A DNA stretch of 64,000 nt from [Phialemoniopsis] sp. UDSM-2020 (Eukaryota; Ascomycota; Sordariomycetes; Thyridiales; Thyridiaceae): positions 6,696,001 to 6,760,000 of the forward strand of contig JAEILZ010000001.1 of the NCBI GenBank assembly GCA_018873225.1. The letters are read 5' to 3'. Of the stretch, positions 21,492-31,027 are shown in pieces. The stretch's first letter is position 1, and every line of letters starts with the position of its first letter. The translations under genes and the position numbers were made by a program. Below the pieces are notes generated by a model. The model was not told where the DNA came from, searched no databases, and saw only the letters and a list, made by a program, of their open reading frames with translations.

Positions 21492-23681
21492 TCACAACAT
21501 TTTCATCCAACCAACTGGCCTCCCGCCGACGACCGACCTGGCAAGAAGTACCACCATCGTCTTGTCCGCCGCGACCGACGCCGTAGGTTTCGGCCGATCA
21601 ACGGGGAACACTGGTCTTCGAGTAGCCGTTCGAATCACAAAATGAAAAACGGCCTCACCATCGGCACTGGCGGATGCTTTCGATGGCGTAATGCATACAT
21701 CATGTGACGGCACTGTCTTGCCATTGAGTGCGATTTCTATGAGTGGCAAAGTGTCCGGGTTTAGCGAGTCTTCTCTCACGTAGAGGTGCCCCTCAATCAC
21801 GATTTGTTGCTCGGATCCCGTGGAGTTTTCCTCGACACTTTCGCATTTATGGACTGTAATTTCTGGTCTTGGGCTTCTTCGAGCGACTGGGGAAGAAGTG
21901 CGGCTAACCAAGTCCGAGTCGAGAGCTGGCGTGAACGGCGGCGGCATGCGATGTTTTGTCCTCGTTTCGAAAGCAATTGCGTATTTCAAAAGATTCACAT
22001 CGTCGTTCGCGCAACCTACAAAGGTCACATTGACAGGCATCCGCTTCTGACGCATGACACCCATGGGAACCGAGACAGTTGGGATACCGAGGTGCCGGAG
22101 TGCTCGGTTCCCGTTGCTGTACCAAACGCCATTCTGTCGTGCGAGCAATGCGCTTTCATAATTGGACTCTGCATCTTCGGGACCGACATCTCCGTTTGCC
22201 GGAAACGCAACGCAGTCACAGCCTATGCCCGCCAACCAATCTTCTAGAAGTCGCTTCCGCATCTCTTCACAGGCGAATACCGCGTCCCTCATTCTCGTCA
22301 CGCCGTAGATAGACGACTCTTGAATATAATTCGTGAGTTCGGGGAAGATGATTGCATTTTTGGGATCAACCACCTTTAGGTCTGCTGGCGTGCGGTCTGG
22401 CATAATTCGATGGAGGTCAACAGAGGAGAGACCAGGGAGCTGAGGATCCTTGTTGCGCAAGAGGGTGTCGTTCCATGCGTTTGCTATGACTGAGCTGCGT
22501 TCGGTAGCATACCAATTGTCTGGCAGACCGGGACAGCCTGCTGGGAGACGGTGTGGGTTCTCATATGCTGTGACACAGGGAAAGTCATCCGTGATCACAA
22601 TTTCCGCCCCCAATGATTCCAGATCCTTTCTCGCTTGCTCCCACAGCTCGAGAACTTCATCGCAAGCGTGTACCGCATCTGTACCGGGGGGAGGTGCATC
22701 GCCGATATACATTTGTGGCACGGCTATCCGTAAACCCGCCAGCGAAGTGTGCTGCTGCAGTTCCTTGAAAGAGCTCGGCTTCTTGGGTTGCTCTGTTGCA
22801 AGCTTGATGTAGTTTTGGTCTCGCCAAAAGTCGCCTTCTGTTACCGGGTCTCTCATGGTGACCACATCCAAGAGAAGTAACATGTCTGACATTGTACGTG
22901 TATGCGGGACAACAACATCACACAAGACATGTAAGGGCCAGTTACCTCGGATTGATATCCAACCGCGTGAAGGTGTGTATGCGACTACAGCATTGTTTGA
23001 AGCAGGCGCTCTGCCGGAAGATACTGTTTCCTCGCCCATGCCAAAGGCGGCAAATGAAGCTGATGTCGATACGCCCGATCCGTTCGAAGATCCTGACCAG
23101 TATGCCGCCGCCAGGTATTTAGGGTTATAGGGGCTCTCGGCGCGGCCGTAGACACCACGCTGCATACCTCCATAGGCCATGGCAGGCATATTGGTCCGCC
23201 CGAGCAACACGGCGCCGCCCTTGTCCCGAAGCGTCTCGACAGTGAAGGCGTCCTCGGAGGCGACCAAGTTGACAAAGGCGGGCGACCCGCAGGCCGCAGT
23301 CATGTCGCGAACCATGTAGCTGTCCTTGACGGTAAAGGGAAGGCCCTCTAGGAGTCTCACTGGGTGGCCTGCCGCACGGCGGTCGTCGGACAAGACTGCC
23401 TCATGAAAGACAGACTCATTGAGGACGGGGATGGAGTTCAAGGTGGGGCCGTTGCAATCGAAGGCGCTGATGCGCTGGAGGAACCGCGCGACGAGATCTA
23501 CGCTGGTCAGGAGACCAGACTGTAGCGCGGCCTGAAGGTCATCGAGAGATGCATTGGTGATATCGATTGTCTCCATGGTAGGTGGTGGCGACGACCAGTA
23601 GGCGGAAGAAGACATTCGATGCGTTGTCGAGAAGTTTCGTTGGCTCTCAGGATCCATCGAGTAGAAATGGATGAAATGCAC
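21492..23681 (-). CDS. Amidase-signature hydrolase
   Basis: This is an intronless frame of up to 729 aa. It has the amidase-signature Ser-cisSer-Lys triad: Lys119 in PFTVKDS, the GSSNGSG loop (197-203) and Ser222 in GEETVSSGRAPA. The following residues match fungal amidases that hydrolyse carboxamides to acid and ammonia. About 120 C-terminal residues after the catalytic domain form a beta-rich tail of unknown use. The likely start is one of the internal Mets (23657, 23615 or 23576; METIDITN at 23576 begins the conserved part), because the first 35 residues are low in conservation signals. It is convergent with the P450 gene, with stop codons 186 bp apart. The substrate is unknown. Confidence 0.87.
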   Translation of the reverse strand: MHFIHFYSMDPESQRNFSTTHRMSSSAYWSSPPPTMETIDITNASLDDLQAALQSGLLTSVDLVARFLQRISAFDCNGPTLNSIPVLNESVFHEAVLSDDRRAAGHPVRLLEGLPFTVKDSYMVRDMTAACGSPAFVNLVASEDAFTVETLRDKGGAVLLGRTNMPAMAYGGMQRGVYGRAESPYNPKYLAAAYWSGSSNGSGVSTSASFAAFGMGEETVSSGRAPASNNAVVAYTPSRGWISIRGNWPLHVLCDVVVPHTRTMSDMLLLLDVVTMRDPVTEGDFWRDQNYIKLATEQPKKPSSFKELQQHTSLAGLRIAVPQMYIGDAPPPGTDAVHACDEVLELWEQARKDLESLGAEIVITDDFPCVTAYENPHRLPAGCPGLPDNWYATERSSVIANAWNDTLLRNKDPQLPGLSSVDLHRIMPDRTPADLKVVDPKNAIIFPELTNYIQESSIYGVTRMRDAVFACEEMRKRLLEDWLAGIGCDCVAFPANGDVGPEDAESNYESALLARQNGVWYSNGNRALRHLGIPTVSVPMGVMRQKRMPVNVTFVGCANDDVNLLKYAIAFETRTKHRMPPPFTPALDSDLVSRTSSPVARRSPRPEITVHKCESVEENSTGSEQQIVIEGHLYVREDSLNPDTLPLIEIALNGKTVPSHDVCITPSKASASADGEAVFHFVIRTATRRPVFPVDRPKPTASVAADKTMVVLLARSVVGGRPVGWMKML

Positions 23682-23878
23682 CCACTGAGCGATCAGGTTG
23701 TACTTATGCCAGCTAGTGCCTGAATACGTTAGCGATACCGGACAGAACCAGCGAAAATCCCCTAGATGAAAATGGAACGGGCTATCGCTAGTGACCGTTA
23801 GGGAGTGCTTGGCTCACTCTAGGTCTGTGATAACACCACTAAGCCCTGATAACGGCGATGCAGGTGTTGTTGAGAACA

Positions 23879-23908
23879 ACTACTATCTTTCCTTATCAAG
23901 ATAGTAGT
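23879..23908. repeat. 11-bp perfect inverted repeat (hairpin)
   Basis: ACTACTATCTT, an 8-nt spacer, then AAGATAGTAGT. It could be part of a solo LTR or MITE, or a chance hairpin; copies elsewhere in the genome would decide. Confidence 0.6.
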
Positions 23909-24109
23909 GGATTATGTCTGATGCATAAGGATACATGTAATCTGCCAAACATATATAATAAGCTGCTAGAGTAGTTTCGACCTAGGTCTTATGAAGGTTG
24001 CTGATTTTCTAAATCCTTTTCTAGATAAGATCAAATAATAGATCGCAGGAATAGTACAGCTCCTTCAAGATCTGAGTCTATCCGGACCAACCATAATGAA
24101 CTACGCGAC

Positions 24110-24255
24110 CCATGGCCTATTTATCCTATATAGGAAGTTTCCTAAACTTACAGATGAAGAAACGCCTGCAACGATTTGAATCAAGTATAAGAGTTCACGG
24201 TAGGACGCGTTTGTTGACCAAAAGCTGCAGGAGGTCGGAGTTCCGACGGCTTTAA
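24110..24255 (+). pseudogene. Possible decayed coding fragment
   Basis: One frame gives protein-like text with balanced composition, interrupted by TGA (24177) and TAG (24204), each one C-to-T step from Arg or Gln. It has no start, no splice borders and no recognised domain. The AT-rich flank and nearby inverted repeat hint at a mobile-element relic hit by repeat-induced mutation. Confidence 0.25.
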
Positions 24256-24541
24256 CAAGTTAGCTGCCAATCGCGATGTTGAAACCATATCGCATGACGT
24301 CCAATGTCACACACTGACGCGGCCCTGTAAACAATCATTGATCGGGCGCTGTAGCCTGGATCTTTCCGCTGCTGTGCCGCTGCGCGCTCTGACCAGACAG
24401 CTGTTGGACCTCACAATAAGGTTTAGTGCTGTCAACGGAAATGATCGGTTGGTAGGGCGGCCAGCCTCGGCGCTCGGCCATGCACCCCGAGCAACGGAGA
24501 TAAACCCCATGCCTGGGATATCTGACGTGTAAATCGACGAA

Positions 24542-24549
24542 TATAAATA
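24542..24549 (+). promoter_or_regulatory. TATA box of the O-methyltransferase gene
   Basis: TATAAATA lies 110 bp before the ATG at 24652, the normal distance. Confidence 0.5.
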
Positions 24550-24651
24550 AAGACGGTAGTCTACGAAGATCTGATAAGATTACACGAACAGCTCAAAAAG
24601 CTTTCCCATCTTGAAGCCCATTTCTGCACGGAATCCTAAACATCCCAAAAT

Positions 24652-25311
24652 ATGGCTTCATCGTCCGACAAACTCGCCACCGTGGCAGCCATCGACAAGC
24701 TCGCCCAGAACAGCCTCCTCCGACCCAACCCGCGCCTCGACCACGCCTTAGAGAACTCCAAGGCCAAAGGCCTCGCGCCCATCGCCGTCTCCCCTCTGGC
24801 CGGCCAATTCCTCGCCCTGCAGTGCCAGCTCATCGGCGCCAAGAGCGTCCTCGAGATCGGCACACTGGGCGCCTACTCGACGATCTGGATGGCCGAGACG
24901 GGCGCCAAGGTCACGAGCCTCGAGATCAACCCCAAGCACAGGGACGTCGCGCTCGAGAACGCCAAGGGCCTCGACGTCGAAGTCGTCCTGGGCCCGGCGC
25001 TCGAGTCCCTGCCCCAGCTCGCGGAGCAGGGGCGCCGGTTCGACCTCGTCTTCATCGACGCGGACTGGGGCGAGCAGTGGGAGTATTTTGACTGGGCGGT
25101 CAGGCTCACGAGGCGGAACGGCCTGGTCTACGTGGACAACGTCGTCCGGGAGCTGCTCGAGAGCGACGCGCTCACGGCGGATAGGGAGTCGCTCGTCACG
25201 CGGGTCGGCAAGGACGACAGGGTCAAGGCCACGCTGCTGACGTCTGTGTCTTCACACAAGGGCAGAGCTGACGAGATGTTTGACGGGGTGCTGTTGGCCG
25301 TTGTGCAGTGA
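24652..25311 (+). CDS. SAM-dependent O-methyltransferase (CCoAOMT/COMT-like)
   Basis: This is an intronless 219-aa protein, the normal size of the cation-dependent caffeoyl-CoA/catechol O-methyltransferase family. SAM-binding motif I is VLEIGTLGAYST (about residues 66-77), the Glu in SLEIN binds the ribose, and LVFIDADW supplies the metal-binding Asp, followed by YVDNVV. It methylates vicinal hydroxyls of small phenolics by family. It is strongly biased to C/G-ending codons, unlike its neighbours, but like the SDR/ALDH/DapA genes at 2.9-7.8 kb. It is convergent with the MFS transporter at 25573, stops 262 bp apart, so a make-and-export pair is possible. Confidence 0.92.
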   Translation: MASSSDKLATVAAIDKLAQNSLLRPNPRLDHALENSKAKGLAPIAVSPLAGQFLALQCQLIGAKSVLEIGTLGAYSTIWMAETGAKVTSLEINPKHRDVALENAKGLDVEVVLGPALESLPQLAEQGRRFDLVFIDADWGEQWEYFDWAVRLTRRNGLVYVDNVVRELLESDALTADRESLVTRVGKDDRVKATLLTSVSSHKGRADEMFDGVLLAVVQ

Positions 25312-25572
25312 TGAAATTTCTGGTCCATGCGCTTTTGAAGCGAGCCAGCTATCATGGTAGCACCAGGGATTGAGCAGATCGAAAGGACTTGATTGAAGAG
25401 TGATTATGAATATAGTATGAGATATGAGTAGGTAATGCCAGTGTGTTTGACCGTCTATCATGCCCAACCGAGTGATTTGGGGTGTTCCAGCCCTAAACGC
25501 CAATGCCATGATGAACCAATACAGAACCGCTATATGCCAAATGGTGTGTTGCTTTTCAAAGAGTGAGGTGTT

Positions 25573-27423
25573 TTACAGGTCCTTGACAGCGAACCTAGTC
25601 CGAAGGCTCTCGCCATACTTGAGGATGATAAAGGGAGCAGGGATCATGCCCACGGCAATGAAGCCGAGCAGGCTGTTACCCCAACCCAATCCGAGCTCAT
25701 TGTACAATCTACACAGAATGTCAGTAAACAAGTCCATGGATGGCATAAGTATATCAGAATGGCTTACTTGAGACCGCACAGCGGAAGAGTTGCGCCGGCA
25801 ATGGAACGAATGACCGTGTTGGCGGCCAGAGCAGAGGCCGCGTATAGTTCGTAGGCGTCCACAAGATACATCATGATCGCCATCATGATGGACATTTGAC
25901 CTGTTGCGTGGGTTAGAAAGGAGGTCACATTGAAAGACAATTGCAGACTTACCAATGCCAATGACGCCCATGCCAATAATCGGAGCAATCCAGTGTGTGT
26001 GATAGTGCGCGGTCCACCCGTAGATGAAAAAGCCAATAGGCATGACAACCGCACCGTAAGGCAAGGCCGCGAGGCGCAGTTCGGGCTTGACCTTGCCGTC
26101 TGCCGAGATGTTCTTTGCGATCGTGCGGTTTGTATGCATGGTATACATGATCATGCCGAGCATGGAGCCAACGCCGAGGCCGAGGAAGGTCAGCCCGACG
26201 ATGTTTGTGTTGAAGTGGTAGTACATCTGGAAGACGTATGTGACAGAGGTGAAGAGGATGTACATGTAGCCAAAGACGACCGCCATGTAGATGGCGAAGA
26301 TGAAAGCGATAGGGGTGACGAGGATACGCAGCGGCCGGACAATGCTGCGGTTGAAGTAGTCTTTTTGGGACAGTCCCACGTCGAGCTTAGAGCGGAGCAG
26401 GTCGTTGCCAGTCTCCTTCCGGAGCCGGGCGGCCTTGCGCTCCAGGAGGACGGGTGCATAGGTCTCCCTCAAGACGAAGAACATTGCAAGCGACAGAGTG
26501 CCGCTGATCATCACGATCAGCCAGAACACCCATCTCCAGCCCTTTGCACTGCTCAAGAAGCCACCGATGACGGGCCCAATGATGGGGCCGAGGAGAGGCC
26601 CGACGCTGAAGGCGGCCATGGCACCTGCGCGTTTCTCTGCGTGAATCATGTCGGCGATACTACCGCCTCCATTGGTCATGGGCGCCGAGCCAAATGCGCC
26701 GGCAAGGAAACGAAGGACGATAAGGGCGGGCAACGAGGGCGCCAGTGCGCAGCCGACGTTGAAAGCGACGAAGCAGACATTGCAGACATGGTAGACCACG
26801 GTGCGGCCGTAAATCTCCGAAAGGGGCGCCATGAACATGGGGCCAAACGCGAAACCGAGCACATACACACTGACCACAAAGGCAGCGAGCTCCGTGTTTG
26901 AGCTCTTGAACTCGCGCATGAGCTCGGGCACGCCAGGGGCGAAGCATGACGAGCCCAGGGGTGTGACAAAAGTCAGGGCGCTGATGATGGCGCAACATGT
27001 ATACTTGCGCCAGTTGGGCCAGTTGTAAGGGTTCGCCGGGTCATCGGGGCCGTCCCACCAGACGATGTTTGCGTCGTCGATCTCGGCATCATCTTCTGCT
27101 GCCGGGGCGCCGTCAGGAGCACCAGCAGTCTTCTCGATGTCGGCGCCAGCGGCTGATGCCTGACTCCGAGAGCGGGCGAGGGCGACCGAGTTTTTCCTCT
27201 GGAGGGCGATTGACGTTTTGCGCTTCTCCTCCGTCTCCTTCGTCAGGATGTATCCGGTGCTAGACGGGATGTCGGCATCGTGCCCCTCATCCTTGGCCTG
27301 TTCGATGGTCCGTTGCCGACGCAGCTCCTCGGCAGGATCTTGGACTGGGGTCGTGCTTCGAGAGCTCGAGCTCGCCGTGGTGGGCGTGTCGTCGCCAGCC
27401 ATCTCGTCCTGGCTTTTTGCCAT
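25573..27423 (-). CDS. MFS transporter, DHA1 (polyamine/drug:H+ antiporter) type
   Basis: Exons 25953-27423, 25768-25900 and 25573-25708 give 579 aa. A charged 130-residue cytoplasmic N-terminus ends in VWWDGPDDPANPYNW, the signature of fungal DHA1/TPO-type transporters, then 12 membrane segments follow, with LSEIYGR after TM2/3 and a GGSIADMIHAEKRA loop. The second and third exons restore GQMSIMMAIMMYLVDAYELYAASALAANTVIRS (in pieces across the junctions) and the normal C-terminus; reading through the introns would give a false tail. Such proteins export polyamines, drugs or metabolites at the plasma membrane. It is next to and convergent with the O-methyltransferase gene. Confidence 0.92.
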   Translation of the reverse strand: MAKSQDEMAGDDTPTTASSSSRSTTPVQDPAEELRRQRTIEQAKDEGHDADIPSSTGYILTKETEEKRKTSIALQRKNSVALARSRSQASAAGADIEKTAGAPDGAPAAEDDAEIDDANIVWWDGPDDPANPYNWPNWRKYTCCAIISALTFVTPLGSSCFAPGVPELMREFKSSNTELAAFVVSVYVLGFAFGPMFMAPLSEIYGRTVVYHVCNVCFVAFNVGCALAPSLPALIVLRFLAGAFGSAPMTNGGGSIADMIHAEKRAGAMAAFSVGPLLGPIIGPVIGGFLSSAKGWRWVFWLIVMISGTLSLAMFFVLRETYAPVLLERKAARLRKETGNDLLRSKLDVGLSQKDYFNRSIVRPLRILVTPIAFIFAIYMAVVFGYMYILFTSVTYVFQMYYHFNTNIVGLTFLGLGVGSMLGMIMYTMHTNRTIAKNISADGKVKPELRLAALPYGAVVMPIGFFIYGWTAHYHTHWIAPIIGMGVIGIGKSAIVFQCDLLSNPRNRSNVHHDGDHDVSCGRLRTIRGLCSGRQHGHSFHCRRNSSAVRSQVSHSDILMPSMDLFTDILCRLYNELGLGWGNSLLGFIAVGMIPAPFIILKYGESLRTRFAVKDL

Positions 27424-28442
27424 CGAAGTTTGGCGCGAAAATTCAGCTACTTGCTTTGGGTCGAAGCGGGTATGTTCTTCGTGTTAGATGTTGGAGGATA
27501 GGTGTAAGTGGTATGGATGGACATGGGAATAGAGCCAAGGCCGGTATATAATCGTTTGGAAGCCTGAGAAACGAGAGATAGAAAACATCAAGGAGTCAAA
27601 CAGTCAAACGGACCTCGAGACAAGAATGGCGAAAATGCCGTCGCAAAGAGGTAAATAACCATGTCGGCGCTTGGTACAGCTGGCCCACTTGGAAGGCATC
27701 TTGAGGGTTCTAGCACCTGTTCTTAGACCCCGAGTCCCGATCCATTGATCTGTCTTAGAGCCGGCTAGCACCCATCCAGCTTAGCGATGCACAAAAGTGC
27801 ACAACTTGGCATGGAATTCCGTTCCGGGGTATGCAAACAAGCTCCAAGGTCGGCGTCCAGATGCCCAATCCCCGCCGATGCACCCACTAATGCCCTGTTT
27901 TGTCGCCTGATGCTCCCCTTTATCTGATCAGAGTGCGAGAGGGTGAAGGGTCCTCGCGCGCTTCAATTCACCGGCGAGCGAACGGAGCTATTTCGCGAAT
28001 TTGGTGGAAGCACCTGATGCTCCCCCGCTCACACCCTTCGCCTGCGTATGATGTGCATGGGCACCATGCCATTTCCAGTACTACCTTGATCCTACAGCTA
28101 GGTTGGATGATTATTGTTGAGATCTGTTCCGTACACTAAACTCCGTGCTTACCGTACTAGCGGGGAGCCAGGCTCCCCGTCCTCCGTTGTGTCCCAAACC
28201 CGTGTTTGCCATGTGGCCAAGACCGGCATCGGGCGCCTCAGGAACGCCGGCTGACGTGCAATGAATCGAGAAGCCAACAATACTCTCTCTTTATTTGATA
28301 GCTAGTGATCATCATCATCAAGGTAGTCTGGACAAATTTGATCAAGTGCGCGATACGAGACAAAACTTGAGCACAAGGTTTGGCGAGCGCTCCAAGACAT
28401 TGCACACCGGGCAAAATGAGTGTCCGCTTGGGCTAGTCCGCC
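27424..28442. other. Intergenic (1.0 kb)
   Basis: Promoter of the DHA1-type transporter (TATATA at 27545-27550) and 3' side of the TRI12-like transporter. A short CAT/ATC microsatellite lies at 28309-28320. No gene is seen. Confidence 0.5.
27545..27550 (-). promoter_or_regulatory. TATA-like box of the DHA1 transporter gene
   Basis: TATATA lies about 122 bp upstream of the ATG at 27423 on the minus strand. The call rests on position only. Confidence 0.35.
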
Positions 28443-30468
28443 TCACTCGACCACCTTGGACGCGGGCGCATTTTCATACTTGTGCACCTCGTTCTTCATG
28501 ATCACGGCCCGCGCATTGTTCTTCTTTGCCCGGTCCGTGCTCACAGTGCACGCCGCCGCGATAGTCGCCAGCACTCCAAAGGCGATGGCGACCAGGTACA
28601 CCATGCTGAAGCCCTTCACGTACGACTCCTTGGCCGCCTCGATCGCCAGCTGGACGAGTCGCGGCGTGACGCCGGCCACCTTGCCGTACGCGGCCGCCGT
28701 GTTGACTTGCCCTGCCGACACGAGGCCAGCCAGAAGGCCATCCGAGTACGGCACGCCGGCCGCTTCGATAGCGCCTCGCATCTCGCCCGGCAGGACCTGA
28801 GCGAAGCGATTGGAATAAATGGCCGTGTAGATCGCCGTCGCGACCGCGCCGCCAAACAGGCGGAACGTGCCCGCCAGGCCCACCGCAACACCGCTAATCA
28901 AACCCATCTTGTCAGCACCCTGGATCCATCAAAATTATGCTTAAAATGATCCGCGGTGGGGATACCCACGGAAATAAAAAACTTACACATCTTGCTGATC
29001 CTCGAGACCAAATGACAACATGGTGAACGACAGCAGCTGCGGCGGCGTGATCATAGCCGCCGCGAGCACGACGGTGACGATGGCCTGCGCCTTGTCCGAC
29101 GAGCCCACCGACGCCATGGACGCGATGAGCGCCGTCTGCGCGACCATGAAGGCGATGAGCTGCCACTTCTCGTGGTGCAGGCGGTGGCACACAAAGATGG
29201 TGATGAGCGCCGCGAGCCAGGTGCCGCACGAGAAGATGAGGGCGTAGACGCCCTTCATGATGGTGTCCTCGGGCTTGACGAAGAAGGCCTGCGACTGCTT
29301 GGGCCACAGCACGTTCATGCTGTAGTAGAGCATGCCGCCGACGAAGCAGACGACGATGACCATGTCGAACCTGTTCAGTACCTAGTCAGCAACGCCGTTC
29401 ATCTCACTGCTGGAGTGCAAATAGACTTACTCTCGAACGCGCTTGAATAGCTTCGGCGGGAACAATGGGTATTTGAGGTCTGCATACGCACACCAAAAGC
29501 CGACCGCGATGAAGCAGCAGCCTCCTACGACAATGGGAGCGATGGTTCCGGGGTGACTCCACGGGTACGTACGTCCGCCAAAATTCACTCCGAGCAGGAA
29601 CAGGACACCGCCTGTCAAGAAGAGAAAGACACCGACATAGTCAAGCTCTGCAAGCAGTTGCAGCTTGGTCTTACCATCCTCACGGTGCTTCATCTCAAAG
29701 TCTGGGGGTTTGTAGAAGAGGAAGAGCAGGATGAAAGCGAAGCAGTGGTAGGCAAAGAGATACCAGTAACAGCCGCGCCATCCGATAGGCTGGTAGGCAA
29801 TGAAGGCGTAGGCCACGACTGGCGAGCTGAATGCGAGGGCTAGCGAGAAGTCGAGGCCCCCGACGGCGATGATCCGGTAGCGGTTGGGGACAATCTCTTG
29901 GACACAGCCGTAGCAAAGTTCTTGGAACCCGCTTCCGATACCGAACAGTGCACCAGAGACGATCATCATGTTAATGCTCGTCCCGTTGGCGCCAACCAGT
30001 GTGCCGCAGATGGAGATGAGGGCGCCGGTTATCATAAAGTATCGACGGCCGAAGATGTCGGATAGACGGCCCCCGATGGAGATGAGGATGGAGGCACCCA
30101 GTGTCCAGGTCAGCGTGATCCATGTCGAGTTAGGGTCAGGCCCGAGTTCTGCGTTGATGAAAGGCAGGGTCGTTGCGGGGATCAGCATGGTCATCATGTA
30201 GGCGTTGAGCTGACCGCACATGGCCTGTCAAAGAAACGATTGGGTGAGTTTTCAATGGCACCTCGCGATCGCAAGCTGGAGACTGGAGACTTACAAGGAA
30301 AGCAAGTATCACTTCCTTGGTCAGCTTGCCTTCTCCGTGATCCTCAGCCAACGCCATGATGGGAGGTTCTGTAGTGTTCTCAACATGAGCGTGCATCTCC
30401 AAGTCAGACTTCCCATGGTGAGTTGTGATGACCTCGTCCGAGGCCGATGGCGCGGGAGAGATTGCCAT
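28443..30468 (-). CDS. MFS transporter, TRI12-like (14-TM efflux type)
   Basis: Exons 30295-30468, 29431-30224, 28987-29370 and 28443-28893 give 600 aa. It has a short acidic/His N-terminus, then the TRI12-type start AMCGQLNAYMMTMLIPATTL, GGRLSDIFGRRYF, GFQELCYGCVQEIVPNRYR, and near the end EDQQDVGVAVGLAGTFR. That last junction shows the acceptor is 28894 and not the more distal AG. The family named after the trichothecene efflux pump exports fungal metabolites and siderophores; the substrate here is unknown. It opens the oxidative gene block on its left side. Confidence 0.9.
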
Positions 30469-31027
30469 CCTTCTATTGCGGTGTAAACCAACCTGCAGAC
30501 AGACTTGACACTACGAAGAATTCGAAAGTATCAATGACACTGCATGGTATGATTTCTGCAAGGGACGAAACTGAGCAAGATCAGAAGTGCAGAAGAGTGT
30601 GTGTTTCTGGGGTCCATGTTGTCCTCCTTTAAGACAGGATCTGCAATTGAGAGGTCGACTTGAACTTCTTGACGGGATTGTTTATCCATCGCATGCATGG
30701 GGTTGTGGCCCGTTGGATTTTGCGTTTAACTTGTTTTGTCTGCAGATCATTCACTTTTCGCTTCCAACCCCGCAACAACCCCAGATTTCGGATCCGAGCG
30801 CGGAGAAAGGTAACCAGCGGCACGGGAAAGCCGCACAGACTGACATGTCAAGAAATGTAACAATCAGAATGAATTGTGGGTGGATTTAGGGGCGCGTATC
30901 ATCAAGGAGTCTCCTCCTACGTTGGTAAAGCAGCGATGGGGTGGAAAGTGGTCCGCCATCAGCTACATGAAGTCGCGAGGATTGCGAAGACAGTAAAGTC
31001 AATGTGATAGCTTACAGAGAACTTGAA
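30469..31027. other. Intergenic (559 bp)
   Basis: Promoter of the TRI12-like transporter and 3' side of the P450 gene. Nothing specific is seen. Confidence 0.5.

Larger units (their letters stand above)
23682..24651. other. Intergenic with AT-rich, possibly transposon-derived relic
   Basis: The left part has an 11-bp perfect inverted repeat (23879-23908). From about 23930 to 24130 the DNA is AT-rich. At 24110-24255 a plus-strand frame reads like protein (YRKFPKLTDEET..., DAFVDQKLQEVGVPTAL) but holds TGA and TAG stops that C-to-T change could explain. The right end carries the methyltransferase promoter. Confidence 0.4.

Noticed and set aside
25930..26901. 323-aa plus-strand frame
   Set aside because: Antisense to the DHA1 transporter; highly charged text, typical shadow of membrane-protein codons.
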